In this document: one piece after another, positions 15,117-24,468 of the stretch
How the letters are laid out: each line of letters starts with the position of its first letter
Position numbering within the stretch: position 1 is the stretch's first letter
Assembly (NCBI GenBank): GCA_902788975.1
Contig: CADAMI010000005.1
Span: 1-42,528, forward strand
DNA length: 42,528 bases
Source: an uncultured Erysipelotrichaceae bacterium
Lineage (GTDB): Bacteria > Bacillota_I > Bacilli_A > RF39 > UBA660
Reading direction: 5' to 3'
The notes under the pieces: model-generated
Told to the model about the DNA's origin: nothing
The model's input: only the letters and a program-made list of their open reading frames with translations
Databases searched by the model: none
Made by a program: the position numbers and the translations under genes

Positions 15117-16969
15117 TGTTATCAAAGGGGCAAAAAATTAATGATCGATATGAGATTATTAAAAATATTGGCGAAGGTGGTATGGCAAATGTCTACTTAG
15201 CACAAGATACAATTTTAGATCGTAAAGTTGCTGTTAAAGTATTACGTGGTGATCTAGCTAGCGATGATAAATTTATTCGACGTTTTCAACGAGAAGCATT
15301 ATCCGTATCAAATTTATCACATCCTAACATTGTCGAAGTATACGATGTTGGTGAAGAAAATGGCAGTCATTACATCGTTATGGAATATATTGAGGGAAAA
15401 ACTCTTAAACAGTTATTGAAAAAACGTGAATCATTAACCTTAACCGAAGTAATTGATATAATGACTCAATTAACTGACGGAATATCTCATGCTCATGAGT
15501 CTTATATTATACACCGCGATATTAAACCGCAAAACATTATGATCGAAGATGACGGAAGAATTAAGATAACTGATTTTGGAATAGCCATGGCTCTAAATGC
15601 TACCCAATTAACTCAAACTAATTCTGTAATGGGAAGTGTTCATTATCTTCCACCAGAACAAGCCAGTGGTAAAGGAGCAACCATTAAAAGTGATATTTAT
15701 TCATTAGGCATTTTAATGTACGAGTTACTTACTGGTAATGTACCATTTAAAGGCGATAATGCTGTTGAAATAGCTCTAAAACATATGAAAGATAAAATAC
15801 CAAGTATCCGAAAACAAGATCCATCAATTCCACAATCAGTTGAAAATATTATTCTAAAAGCATGCGCTAAAAACCCACGAAATCGATTTGATACTGCTAA
15901 AGAAATGCACGAAGAATTAGTACACTGCCTTGATGAAGAACATGCTAATGACAAAAAAATAGTTTTTGAATATCCCGAAAATGATTTAGATTCAACAGTA
16001 CCAATTCCAACTGTTACATCAAAAAAGAAAATTACTAAGCCAGAAAAGGAAAAAGCAGCTGAAGATACTGATGAATTAGTCAAAGAAATAAAACCAGAAG
16101 ATATCGAAAAAGATGAAGATGATGACGAAGAATTCTTTGAAGAACCCAAAAGAAAAAATACTTTAATTACTATTTTAGCTATCTTCTTCTTATTACTACT
16201 AATTACAGGAGCAGTTTTCTGGTTAATTACAACTCGTGAAGTAAAAGACGTAACTGTTCCTAACGTCGTAGGTTCTACAACTGAAGAAGCTATTGAAAAA
16301 CTTACCAAGGCTGGCTTTACATATACAACAGAGCAAAAAAACAGTGATGAAGTTGAAGAAGGATATGTTATTAAAACCACTCCAAAAGCTGGTAGTACTA
16401 GAAAAAAGGGAGACACCATCACAATTGTCGAATCAATTGGTGGTACATATCATTATCTAGAAGATTACACCGGGAAAAATTATACTGAAGTAAAAGCAAA
16501 ATTAGAGTTATTTAAAATAAATGTCTTGATTGAAAAGAAAGATGTTGAAGATAAAGAAAAATATAAAGGAAAAGAAAATATAATTATTGATCAAAACCCT
16601 AAATTTGATAAAGACGCTGAAGAAAAAACAAAGATTGAAGAAGGTGACTCCATAACTTTATATATACCTAATATCGTAAATGAATATCCAGATATGGTTG
16701 AAGAAGGCTGGAGTTTAAGTGACACGCTTGCCTTTACTAAAGAATATAAATTAAATATTCTTGTTGTCGATTCAAACAGTACTACTATTCCTGTAGATAA
16801 ATATAATGACTTTTCTAATAGTAAAATAATTGAACAATCAAGACCTAAAGGTGATGCGATTATTGAAGGTATTACCATTAAAGTTAAAATCAATGCAACC
16901 TATGAAAAGCCTAAAACTGATAATGAAACATCGCAAACACCAAACGATCAAACGCCAACAAATGAATAA
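15116..16969 (+). CDS. prkC: PASTA-domain Ser/Thr kinase (PrkC/Stk)
   Basis: 617 residues. A cytoplasmic kinase domain (about 10-270) has the glycine loop 'IGEGGMANVYLA', catalytic Lys in 'VAVKVLR', 'HRDIKPQNIM', 'DFGIAMA' and the activation segment 'GSVHYLPPEQASG'. An acidic juxtamembrane stretch (about 320-345) and one transmembrane helix (about 350-374) follow. Outside the cell are three PASTA-like repeats, of which only the first (from 'VTVPNVVGSTTEEAIEKL') is close to consensus; the second and third are diverged. A Thr/Pro/Asn tail closes it. The family senses muropeptides or lipid II and controls cell-wall synthesis, and in spore formers germination. Confidence 0.95.
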   Translation: MLSKGQKINDRYEIIKNIGEGGMANVYLAQDTILDRKVAVKVLRGDLASDDKFIRRFQREALSVSNLSHPNIVEVYDVGEENGSHYIVMEYIEGKTLKQLLKKRESLTLTEVIDIMTQLTDGISHAHESYIIHRDIKPQNIMIEDDGRIKITDFGIAMALNATQLTQTNSVMGSVHYLPPEQASGKGATIKSDIYSLGILMYELLTGNVPFKGDNAVEIALKHMKDKIPSIRKQDPSIPQSVENIILKACAKNPRNRFDTAKEMHEELVHCLDEEHANDKKIVFEYPENDLDSTVPIPTVTSKKKITKPEKEKAAEDTDELVKEIKPEDIEKDEDDDEEFFEEPKRKNTLITILAIFFLLLLITGAVFWLITTREVKDVTVPNVVGSTTEEAIEKLTKAGFTYTTEQKNSDEVEEGYVIKTTPKAGSTRKKGDTITIVESIGGTYHYLEDYTGKNYTEVKAKLELFKINVLIEKKDVEDKEKYKGKENIIIDQNPKFDKDAEEKTKIEEGDSITLYIPNIVNEYPDMVEEGWSLSDTLAFTKEYKLNILVVDSNSTTIPVDKYNDFSNSKIIEQSRPKGDAIIEGITIKVKINATYEKPKTDNETSQTPNDQTPTNE

Positions 16970-16987
16970 TAAAATACAGGAGTAAAT

Positions 16988-17812
16988 ATGAGAGGAAGAA
17001 TTATTAAAAATATTAGTAATGATTACACAATAAACAATAATGGTAAATTATATACATGTAAGCCTAGAGGTAAATTTCGTTTAAATAACCAAATTCCACT
17101 TGTAGGTGATATTGTTGAATTTGACGAAATAAATAATTATATTTTAAAAATTGAACCAAGGAATAATGAATTAATTAGACCTAGTATTGCTAATGTCGAT
17201 ATAGCTGTTATTGTTACCAGTGTCAAAAATCCTAATTTTGATACCAATTTACTTGATAAATCACTAACGATAATATCCTATAATAATATAACTCCTGTTA
17301 TTTATTTTACTAAATTAGATTTATTAACAAAGGAAGAATTAAAAGACATTGACGAATATATAGAATACTATAAAAAAATTGGTTACTACGTAGCCAAAAC
17401 CAAAGAAGAATTAATGGCGATTATCAAAGATAAAACTGTCGTATTCACTGGTCAAAGCGGTGCTGGGAAATCAACTTTATTAAATAAAATAAATCCAGAA
17501 TTAGCCCTAAAAACTGATGAAATATCATTAGCTCTTGGTAGAGGAAAACATACAACTAGACATACCGAATTATACCATATTAACAATACTTATATTGCAG
17601 ATACTCCAGGCTTTTCAAAATTAGATTTTATTGGAATGAATCCAATTGATATTAGAGACAATATGAAAGAAATGTTTGACAACTTGGATAATTGTAAATA
17701 TGATGACTGTATGCACGTTAATGAAGATGGTTGTTACATAAAAAAATTAGTTGAAAAAAAAGAAATATTAGAAAGCCGATACAATAATTATCGAAACTTT
17801 ATAAACAGGTGA
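16988..17812 (+). CDS. rsgA: Ribosome small-subunit-dependent GTPase A
   Basis: 274 residues with the circularly permuted GTPase order: OB fold at the N-terminus, then 'FTKLD' (G4), 'TGQSGAGKST' (G1) and 'DTPGFS' (G3). A C-terminal zinc motif C-x5-C-x-H-x5-C is in 'NCKYDDCMHVNEDGC'. It assists late maturation of the 30S subunit. It begins 18 nt after prkC and ends 4 nt before rpe. The same prpC-prkC-rsgA-rpe order is found in many Bacillota. Confidence 0.95.
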   Translation: MRGRIIKNISNDYTINNNGKLYTCKPRGKFRLNNQIPLVGDIVEFDEINNYILKIEPRNNELIRPSIANVDIAVIVTSVKNPNFDTNLLDKSLTIISYNNITPVIYFTKLDLLTKEELKDIDEYIEYYKKIGYYVAKTKEELMAIIKDKTVVFTGQSGAGKSTLLNKINPELALKTDEISLALGRGKHTTRHTELYHINNTYIADTPGFSKLDFIGMNPIDIRDNMKEMFDNLDNCKYDDCMHVNEDGCYIKKLVEKKEILESRYNNYRNFINR

Positions 17813-17816
17813 TTAT

Positions 17817-18440
17817 ATGATTAAAATAGCTACATCGATTTTATCATCAAAAAATAGAAAAGAATGTATTGAGAAATTAAATAAAACGGATACAGATTAC
17901 ATTCATATTGATGTTATGGATAATATTTTTGTTCCTAACTACCAATTACCAATTGAAGAAGTAAACGAGTTAGGAAAGAATTCAAAAAAACCGCTTGATG
18001 TTCATCTAATGGTTGAAAACCCAGAATCATTTATAAAAAATATAGCTATTAATAACATAAAATCAATAACCATACATTTAGAAATTAATAAAAATATTAA
18101 TAATTTAATAGAACTAATTAAGAAATATAATTATCAAGTTGGAATAGCCATTAAACCAAATACCGATATTAATAAAATAGATAAATATATTAATCTAATC
18201 GATAAAGTTATTATCATGAGTGTTGAGCCGGGATTCGGTGGACAAACATTTATTGACAGTTCTGTTGATAAAATTAAAAGCATTCGAAGCAAACGAAAAA
18301 ATATAATCATCGAGGTAGATGGTGGCATAAATAATGAAACAATCAAAAAAATTAGTAATGATGCTGACATAGCAGTAGTTGGTTCATATATAATAAATAA
18401 TAATGATTATCAAGAAGCAATTAATAGTCTAAAAAATTAG
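17817..18440 (+). CDS. rpe: Ribulose-phosphate 3-epimerase
   Basis: 207 residues, a TIM barrel. Landmarks: 'IHIDVMDNIFVPN' (metal-binding Asp), 'LDVHLMVENP', 'MSVEPGFGGQTF' (phosphate loop) and 'IEVDGGINNETI'. It interconverts ribulose-5-phosphate and xylulose-5-phosphate in the pentose phosphate pathway. ATG 17817 follows an AGGTGAT site that overlaps the rsgA stop. It is last in the operon, and its stop codon lies within the terminator hairpin. Confidence 0.95.
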   Translation: MIKIATSILSSKNRKECIEKLNKTDTDYIHIDVMDNIFVPNYQLPIEEVNELGKNSKKPLDVHLMVENPESFIKNIAINNIKSITIHLEINKNINNLIELIKKYNYQVGIAIKPNTDINKIDKYINLIDKVIIMSVEPGFGGQTFIDSSVDKIKSIRSKRKNIIIEVDGGINNETIKKISNDADIAVVGSYIINNNDYQEAINSLKN

Positions 18441-18450
18441 TTGCTTTTTT
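18416..18450 (+). terminator. Terminator of the rlmN-rpe operon
   Basis: A 10-bp stem (18416-18425 with 18436-18445, one G-T pair) around a 10-nt loop, followed by a run of T. Confidence 0.8.
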
Positions 18451-18512
18451 GCTGTTTTAAAATTGCATTATTACACCATAATATTCATAGAATACTCTAG
18501 AAAGGTGATAAA

Positions 18513-20777
18513 ATGATAAGCAATTTTAATGAAGAAGCACAAGAAATATTAATTAAAGCCAAATTAGAAATGTTAGAATTACACCACCCTTACGTTGGAA
18601 CAGAACATCTTGTATTAGCTATCTTACACACAAATAACGAATTAACAGAAAAATTAGCTAAATACAATTTAACATATACAAAATTTAAAAAAGAAATAAT
18701 AAACATTATTGGAAAAGGTTCTAAAAAAAGTGAATTTTTTCTTCATACACCATTACTAAAAAAAGTAATTGAAAATGCCATTATGGATAGTAAAGACAAT
18801 AATAATGGTATTGTAACAACCAACCATCTTTTTGCAGCTCTTTTAGATGTTGGCGAAGGCATCGCTATAAGAATATTTATGGGAATGCACATCGATTTAG
18901 ATGATATGTATGATGAATTTACATCTAAAGTATATGAAAGAAAAGAATCTAAAAAAAAATTACTAATTGAAGAATTAGGCGTAAATATAAATAATAAAGT
19001 TAAAAACAATGAGGTAGATCCCGTAATAGGAAGAGAAAAAGAAATAAATAAACTTGAAGAAATATTATGTCGAAGAACAAAAAATAATCCATTATTAATT
19101 GGAGCTCCTGGTGTAGGTAAAACAGCAATTGTCGAAGGCTTAGCAACTTTAATTGAAAATGATAGTGTTCCGGACAAATTATCAGGTAAAAAAATTATAT
19201 CATTAGATATGGCATCAGCCGTTGCAGGGACAAAATACCGTGGTGAATTTGAAGAAAGAATGAAAAAAATTCTTGAAGAAATTGAAGAAAATGAAGAAAT
19301 AATTCTATTCATCGATGAAATACATACTTTAATTGGTGCTGGAGGCGCTGAAGGTGCAATCGATGCATCAAACATATTAAAACCAGCCCTTGCTAGAGGA
19401 AAAATTAGATGTATTGGTGCAACAACAATTGATGAATATAAAAAACATTTTGAAAAAGATAAAGCACTAGATAGAAGATTCCAAATTATTAATGTTGAAG
19501 AACCAACCATTGAGGAAACAAAAAATATTTTATACAAATTAAAACCATTATATGAAGAATATCATCATGTTAAATTAAGTAATGATATTATTGATAAAAT
19601 AATAACATTAACTGAGAAATATATATATAATCGTTATCGACCGGATAAACAAATTGATGTACTTGATGAAGTATGTAGTAAAGTAGGCATTAGAAAATGT
19701 AATAACTATGATAAAATACATAATAATTTAAAAGAGATAAGAGACAAGAAAGAACTATATATTAAAGAAAATAATATTAAAAAAGCCTATGAATATAAAA
19801 TAAAAGAAACAAAATATAAAAATATCGTATCAAATAAAAATGAAATTAAGGAAGTTAATATTGAAGATATAGCTAATGTAATTACTAATAAAACTGATAT
19901 TCCATTATATGAAATATTAAAAGATAATAAAAAAATAATTAACAATATAGAAAACAAATTAAAAGAAAATATAATTGGTCAAAATGAGGCCATAAAAAGA
20001 TTAATGAATATTACCAAAAGAATCAAATTTGGATATAAAGATAATAAATGTATTTCCCTTTTATTTATTGGGCCAACAGGCGTAGGCAAAACAAAACTAG
20101 CATCTATCTATGGTGAAACCATTTCCAAACAAAAAGTAATTAAATTAGATATGTCAGAATATTCAGATAGCTCATCTATTAGTAAATTTATTGGTTCAAA
20201 TCCTGGTTATGTTGGTTATGAAGATAACAAATATGTCTTAAACACAATCAAAGATAATCCTAATTGTGTTATTATCTTAGATGAAATTGATAAAGCACAT
20301 CCAAAAATTATTAATTTACTATACCAAATACTTGAAGATGGCAAAATTAAAGATTCAAAAAATAATATAATATATTTTAATAATAATATTATAATTATGA
20401 CCTCTAACAAAGGAAAAGAAAAGAAAAATATTGGTTTTAACACTTATAATGATAGTATTAATACAGAACTATTAGAAACATTTAATATTGCCTTCATTAA
20501 TCGTATAGACGAAATAATATCTTTTAATCAGTTAAATGAAAAAGATATTATCAAAATAATAAATAAAGAATTAAAAATAATAAAAGATAAATACAATAAC
20601 ATCGAAATAAATATTGATAATAATGTAATAAAAGAAATTGTTGAGGAATCTAAATACAAAGAATATGGTGCTAGAAAAATAAACAAAATAATTAATAATA
20701 AAATAGAAAATATTATAATTGATAATATAATAGATGAAGTTAAAGTAATTAATATCGATTCCATTTTTATAAAGTAA
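18513..20777 (+). CDS. clpC: ATP-dependent Clp protease ATP-binding subunit ClpC
   Basis: 754 residues. An N-terminal double Clp-N domain ('HPYVGTEHLVLAIL', 'VTTNHLFAALL') precedes AAA1 with Walker A 'GAPGVGKT' (about 197) and 'LFIDEIHTLIGAG'. A short UVR/M-like helical region (about 410-440) follows, then AAA2 with 'GPTGVGKT' (about 519) and 'ILDEIDKAHP'. 'KKNIGFN' provides the IGF-type loop that docks ClpP. It is shorter than typical ClpC (about 810), with an AT-driven Lys/Asn/Ile-rich C-terminus. It unfolds substrates for ClpP. No mcsAB or ctsR is adjacent and I see no CtsR operator, so regulation differs from Bacillus. ATG 18513 follows AAAGGTGAT. Confidence 0.92.
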   Translation: MISNFNEEAQEILIKAKLEMLELHHPYVGTEHLVLAILHTNNELTEKLAKYNLTYTKFKKEIINIIGKGSKKSEFFLHTPLLKKVIENAIMDSKDNNNGIVTTNHLFAALLDVGEGIAIRIFMGMHIDLDDMYDEFTSKVYERKESKKKLLIEELGVNINNKVKNNEVDPVIGREKEINKLEEILCRRTKNNPLLIGAPGVGKTAIVEGLATLIENDSVPDKLSGKKIISLDMASAVAGTKYRGEFEERMKKILEEIEENEEIILFIDEIHTLIGAGGAEGAIDASNILKPALARGKIRCIGATTIDEYKKHFEKDKALDRRFQIINVEEPTIEETKNILYKLKPLYEEYHHVKLSNDIIDKIITLTEKYIYNRYRPDKQIDVLDEVCSKVGIRKCNNYDKIHNNLKEIRDKKELYIKENNIKKAYEYKIKETKYKNIVSNKNEIKEVNIEDIANVITNKTDIPLYEILKDNKKIINNIENKLKENIIGQNEAIKRLMNITKRIKFGYKDNKCISLLFIGPTGVGKTKLASIYGETISKQKVIKLDMSEYSDSSSISKFIGSNPGYVGYEDNKYVLNTIKDNPNCVIILDEIDKAHPKIINLLYQILEDGKIKDSKNNIIYFNNNIIIMTSNKGKEKKNIGFNTYNDSINTELLETFNIAFINRIDEIISFNQLNEKDIIKIINKELKIIKDKYNNIEINIDNNVIKEIVEESKYKEYGARKINKIINNKIENIIIDNIIDEVKVINIDSIFIK

Positions 20778-20794
20778 GTGATATAATACTTACT
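20773..20794 (+). promoter_or_regulatory. queH promoter inside an inverted repeat
   Basis: An extended -10 TG-A-TATAAT (TATAAT 20782-20787) lies in the centre of perfect 7-bp arms AGTAAGT (20773-20779) and ACTTACT (20788-20794). The dyad centred on the -10 could be an operator. It overlaps the clpC stop codon. Confidence 0.45.
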
Positions 20795-20804
20795 GGTGAT
20801 TTAA

Positions 20805-21416
20805 ATGCAGGAATCATATTATAATTTATGTTTAAAAGAATTATCTAAATTTAAAGAAAGAAAAAAAATATTATTACATAGTTGTTGCGCTCCATGCAGT
20901 TCACATGTAATAACATTTTTAACTAAATATTTTGATATTACTATATTATACTATAATCCAAATATATCTCCTATTGAAGAATATGATAAAAGAAAAGAAG
21001 AACAAATTAAATTAATAAAAGAAATTGAAACAGAAGGAAAAATTGATATAATAGATTGTGACTATGATAATGATATATATGAAAGTAGAATCAAAGGATA
21101 TGAACAATGTCCCGAACGTGGAGCAAGATGTACTATATGTTTCAATCTACGATTAGAAAAAACAGCCAAAATAGCAAAAATAAACAATTATGATTATTTT
21201 TGCTCTACTCTTACTGTTAGTCCTTATAAAAATTCCCATCTTATTAATCAAATTGGTGAAGATCTAAGTAAGAAATATGATATAAAATGGTTATACTCTG
21301 ATTTTAAAAAAGCCGATGGGTACAAAAAATCTATTGAGTTATCTAAAAAATATAATTTATATCGTCAAGATTATTGCGGATGTATTTATTCAAAAAGAAA
21401 AAATATTCTAGATTAA
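20805..21416 (+). CDS. queH: Epoxyqueuosine reductase QueH
   Basis: 203 residues. Landmarks: 'LLHSCCAPCSSHVI' (Cys pair), 'YNPNISPIEEYDKRKEEQ', 'QCPERGARCTICFNLRLEKTA', 'STLTVSPYKNSHLINQIG' and 'YCGCIYSKR'. The conserved Cys residues bind an Fe-S cluster and a second metal. It performs the last step of queuosine synthesis in tRNA, replacing the unrelated QueG. No other que gene is in the window. ATG 20805 follows GGTGAT. Confidence 0.93.
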   Translation: MQESYYNLCLKELSKFKERKKILLHSCCAPCSSHVITFLTKYFDITILYYNPNISPIEEYDKRKEEQIKLIKEIETEGKIDIIDCDYDNDIYESRIKGYEQCPERGARCTICFNLRLEKTAKIAKINNYDYFCSTLTVSPYKNSHLINQIGEDLSKKYDIKWLYSDFKKADGYKKSIELSKKYNLYRQDYCGCIYSKRKNILD

Positions 21417-21443
21417 AAAAAGGAAATAAAATTTCCTTTTTTT
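21415..21443. terminator. Bidirectional terminator after queH
   Basis: A perfect 13-bp stem of AAAAAAAGGAAAT with its complement across a 3-nt loop. A and T runs serve both queH rightward and the converging gene leftward. Confidence 0.85.
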
Positions 21444-21444
21444 A

Positions 21445-22476
21445 TTATCCAGCTATTTGAAAATATTGAAATGCCTCATATCCTAAAAAAACACAGGCAG
21501 CTACGAAGAACGCAATAGCTATAACCATAAAGAACTTATTATTTGCAAATCCTTTAGAACGTGTTAAAATTTTTACATCTTTTTGCGCAGGTAATACCGT
21601 TTCTTGTGGTGGAAGAACAGGTTCATCACTGCCAAATTGACGCAATGCCTGAACACCTTCACTTTCAGTAGTCATAGTTTTTTCTTCACTAACTTCACCA
21701 AGTGCCATATTTAAATTTGTTTCTTTTGAACCATCAAAGAATAATTTGGGGGTAGAATTATCTACTTTAGAAATTGATTCTGATGAAACAACTGGTGCAG
21801 TTGAAGCTGTTGATTCAACACTTTGAATAGGTTCTGCCGGAAGAATCGGTTCTATCTTAGGTATTTCAATAGGTTGTTGAATTGATGGTGTTATTGGTTC
21901 TAATATGGGCTTTACTTCAGGTTCTACCACATTTGTTACAGGTAAAATAGCACTTTCATTTTGAACCACAGATGCTTCTGGATTATTATTATTAATTACT
22001 TGAACATTTTCCAAATTTTCATTTGTGATTTGAGCATTTGACGCTGCTGGAACATCCGCAATTGGAGATTTAATTTCAGGTTTAATTACATTTTGAACGG
22101 TTGGGATATCCAATTTAATATTATCAACAGCCTTATTATTGTCTTGATTAATATTTTCTACTGACATCGTAGGTAAAATAGGTTCAACTTTTGTTAATTC
22201 AGGAACTACCGTTTTGATAGATACATTTGTTTCTAAAACAGGTTGCTCAGTAACTACAGGTGTTTCAAAAACGTTATCTTTCATCGCTTCAAATAATTGT
22301 GAAGCAGGTTCTTCTTTTTTATCGTCAGTTACTTTATAAAAGTCTCCGCTTACTTTAGTAACTGCTTTTTTTACAGTAGTAACATATGTCTTACTAACAT
22401 TAATATTTTGTTCCTTATTTAATAAAACACTAGAAATATCAACATTTTTCCCATCAGGTAAAACAACTTTAGCCAT
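21445..22476 (-). CDS. Pro/Val/Glu-rich protein with C-terminal membrane anchor, unknown function
   Basis: 343 residues. An N-terminal 'MAKVVLPDGKNVDISSVLL' segment is followed by a long low-complexity region (about 60-300) rich in Pro, Val, Glu and Asn, probably disordered. A single hydrophobic helix (about 316-336) is followed by only a short tail ('YEAFQYFQIAG'). The topology suggests a tail-anchored protein whose bulk is cytoplasmic. It overlaps the 3' end of the DUF1292 gene by 8 nt and is probably translated with it. No family recognised. Confidence 0.7.
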   Translation of the reverse strand: MAKVVLPDGKNVDISSVLLNKEQNINVSKTYVTTVKKAVTKVSGDFYKVTDDKKEEPASQLFEAMKDNVFETPVVTEQPVLETNVSIKTVVPELTKVEPILPTMSVENINQDNNKAVDNIKLDIPTVQNVIKPEIKSPIADVPAASNAQITNENLENVQVINNNNPEASVVQNESAILPVTNVVEPEVKPILEPITPSIQQPIEIPKIEPILPAEPIQSVESTASTAPVVSSESISKVDNSTPKLFFDGSKETNLNMALGEVSEEKTMTTESEGVQALRQFGSDEPVLPPQETVLPAQKDVKILTRSKGFANNKFFMVIAIAFFVAACVFLGYEAFQYFQIAG

Positions 22477-22750
22477 TTAAAACACCTTCTTCACTATTTA
22501 TTGAATATGTAATTAATTCTTTTATAACTTCGTTAATTCTATTTTTTTCCATACTATCTTCAATATTAACCATATTTGAAGTTCCATCGTTATTATTAAC
22601 TAATTTAGAAACAAACAAGTTATCATTTTCATTATCTCTTTCTATTGCATATAGAACATAATCTTTATCATCAATAGAAAATTTACATATAATATTAGCT
22701 TCCCTATCAATACCATGTTCATCAATTACTTTAACTTTTCTACTTTCCAT
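22469..22750 (-). CDS. DUF1292 family protein
   Basis: 93 residues, acidic, one small beta-rich domain. 'VLYAIERDNENDNLFVSKLV' matches the DUF1292 pattern, a widespread Bacillota family usually found near ruvX or mltG and without known biochemistry. Here it instead precedes a tail-anchored protein gene with which it overlaps by 8 nt. ATG 22750 follows TTAGGAGG. The promoter at 22803-22831 drives the pair. Confidence 0.75.
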   Translation of the reverse strand: MESRKVKVIDEHGIDREANIICKFSIDDKDYVLYAIERDNENDNLFVSKLVNNNDGTSNMVNIEDSMEKNRINEVIKELITYSINSEEGVLNG

Positions 22751-22802
22751 ATTTCCTCCTAAATAGACATATTACTATGCCTACACTCCTACTATTAAAA
22801 CA

Positions 22803-22831
22803 AGTATATCATATTATCAGTGAATATTCAA
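22803..22831 (-). promoter_or_regulatory. Promoter of the DUF1292 unit
   Basis: TTGAAT (22831-22826), a 17-nt spacer, then TATACT (22808-22803) on the minus strand. Confidence 0.75.
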
Positions 22832-22848
22832 CATATTTATACAAAAAA

Positions 22849-22870
22849 AGAAAATCATTTATGATTTTCT
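22849..22870 (-). terminator. Terminator of the coiled-coil gene
   Basis: A 10-bp stem AGAAAATCAT/ATGATTTTCT with a 2-nt loop, followed leftward by a T-run. It contains the stop codon. Confidence 0.85.
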
Positions 22871-24393
22871 TTCTCATTTAGCTTCTTAACCAACATTAAC
22901 TTCTTATCATTAGCTCGTTTTTGATCCAATGCACGTTTCTTCATCATCTCAATTTTAATCTTATTACCTAATATTTTATTTTCCATATCATTAATCTTAT
23001 GCATTGTCTCACGATATTCTAAAAAATCACCCTGATACTTTTTAAAGTTATCATTATATTTCATTTTTAAACGAACAATATCGTCTAGTGTTGAATCAAC
23101 AATACGACTTGTTCCATCTAAATCACTTATTGCATTGCTTATAATACTTGAATAATCAATTGCTTCATAAACCTTTTTTCTGTTTTCTTCCCATTCAAGA
23201 TTTTTATATAAATTTTTAATAAGATTACCAGTAATTAAAGTTTCTGTTGCAATAGATGGAATAATCCCTTTGAGAGGGCTTACCATTAGTAAGCCAAAAT
23301 ACTTAAAACTATTTCTAAATAATTCATTAAAACCTTTTAGATGTAAATCAACGTGCTCATACGAATTAATTTTATTAACATTTTCATCTATTTCTCTTAA
23401 CAATTCATTTTGACTCTTAACAAAACTATCATAATTCCTATTTATATAATCAACATTATAAACGTCACGTTTCAACTTTTCAAAATCAATATCTCTTTCT
23501 TTTAATTTGAGTTCTTCATCTTTTTTTCTTTCTTCAAACAAACTAGTTTTTTCTTGTAAATCATCAATCTTTAAATACAAATATTTATATACATCTAAAA
23601 GTTTATAATCTTCAGAAACAGCCTTTAACTCATTATTACCAAAAGTATCTTTCAATTCAATTATTTTATCAACTAAATCATTATTATCAACTTCAAGTAA
23701 ATATTCAAAATCAAAATTATCTCTTAGAAAATCATATTTTTCCTTCAATTTGTCAATTTTGCAAATCATTGCTTTTACTTGATCTAATTCTCTTTGACAA
23801 TCTTTAAGTACTTTACTTTCCCCATTTACTTCACTTAAAATATATAAATCACTTTGTAATATTTCCATCTCATTAACAATCCTGATAAGATCTTTCTTAA
23901 TTAAATTAATAATGCTTTTCTCTAATTCTTTTGCACGTTCAATTTTATTAACATTATCACTTGTATGTAAAGCATTTTTTTCTTTATCAAACTTATCATT
24001 CAATTTTATGCCAGCATCCATGAAAAACACTTCTTGATTTTTTCTAATTAAATCAACATTAATATTACTTATTTTATCTCTATTCTTTTTCTTAATATCA
24101 TCATTTTTTAATAATTTAAACTCATTTGCTTTACCATTAATATTATTTAAATCACTTACTACTGAAGAATTAATATTTAGATGTTGATTATCTTTATTAT
24201 CTCGTGTATTCTTATCAGCAATAGCACCATAAACAAATCCAGGAATAGCTGCCGCTACTTTTAAAAAATTAATATATATTTTATTTGAATCTTGAATTTC
24301 TATATTTTCAAGATCATTTTTCTTTTTTCTTTTAAATAATAATATTTTCTTCATTCTTTCACTAAATTTTCCTCTGTTTCCAGTCGAAGCCAC
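22855..24393 (-). CDS. Long coiled-coil protein of unknown function
   Basis: 512 residues, Lys/Glu/Asp/Asn-rich, with heptad-like stretches over about 110-330 and 410-510. There is a short basic N-terminus ('FSERMKKILLFKRKKK') and two moderately hydrophobic patches: near 45-58 ('FLKVAAAIPGFVYGAIA') and near 365-390 ('FGLLMVSPLKGIIPSIATETLITG'). These could touch the membrane. The start is GTG 24393 after GAGGTGAT. It is monocistronic, with an extended -10 promoter and a terminator. It could be a structural or envelope-associated filament-type protein, but nothing identifies it. Confidence 0.75.
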   Translation of the reverse strand: MASTGNRGKFSERMKKILLFKRKKKNDLENIEIQDSNKIYINFLKVAAAIPGFVYGAIADKNTRDNKDNQHLNINSSVVSDLNNINGKANEFKLLKNDDIKKKNRDKISNINVDLIRKNQEVFFMDAGIKLNDKFDKEKNALHTSDNVNKIERAKELEKSIINLIKKDLIRIVNEMEILQSDLYILSEVNGESKVLKDCQRELDQVKAMICKIDKLKEKYDFLRDNFDFEYLLEVDNNDLVDKIIELKDTFGNNELKAVSEDYKLLDVYKYLYLKIDDLQEKTSLFEERKKDEELKLKERDIDFEKLKRDVYNVDYINRNYDSFVKSQNELLREIDENVNKINSYEHVDLHLKGFNELFRNSFKYFGLLMVSPLKGIIPSIATETLITGNLIKNLYKNLEWEENRKKVYEAIDYSSIISNAISDLDGTSRIVDSTLDDIVRLKMKYNDNFKKYQGDFLEYRETMHKINDMENKILGNKIKIEMMKKRALDQKRANDKKLMLVKKLNEKENHK

Positions 24394-24416
24394 AGTATCA
24401 CCTCAAATCACTATAT

Positions 24417-24425
24417 ATTATAACA
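24417..24425 (-). promoter_or_regulatory. Extended -10 promoter of the coiled-coil gene
   Basis: TG-T-TATAAT on the minus strand (TATAAT 24422-24417), 23 nt before the GTG start. The -35 is weak and would lie in the rpoC terminator. Confidence 0.55.
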
Positions 24426-24435
24426 TATGCATAAG

Positions 24436-24462
24436 AAAAAGGCCTAATAATTAAGCCTTTTT
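24436..24462 (-). terminator. Terminator of rpoBC
   Basis: An AAAAAGGC/GCCTTTTT stem around an 11-nt loop followed by a T-run on the minus strand, 7 nt past the rpoC stop. Confidence 0.85.
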
Positions 24463-24468
24463 TCATCA

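Noticed and set aside
15697-16422. 241-codon open frame antisense to prkC
   Set aside because: It is a shadow of the kinase and PASTA coding strand, without a ribosome site or family motif.
18743-19537. 264-codon open frame antisense to clpC
   Set aside because: It lies wholly opposite a well-recognised AAA domain and its hydrophobic, Ser/Phe-rich composition is what the complement of such codons produces.
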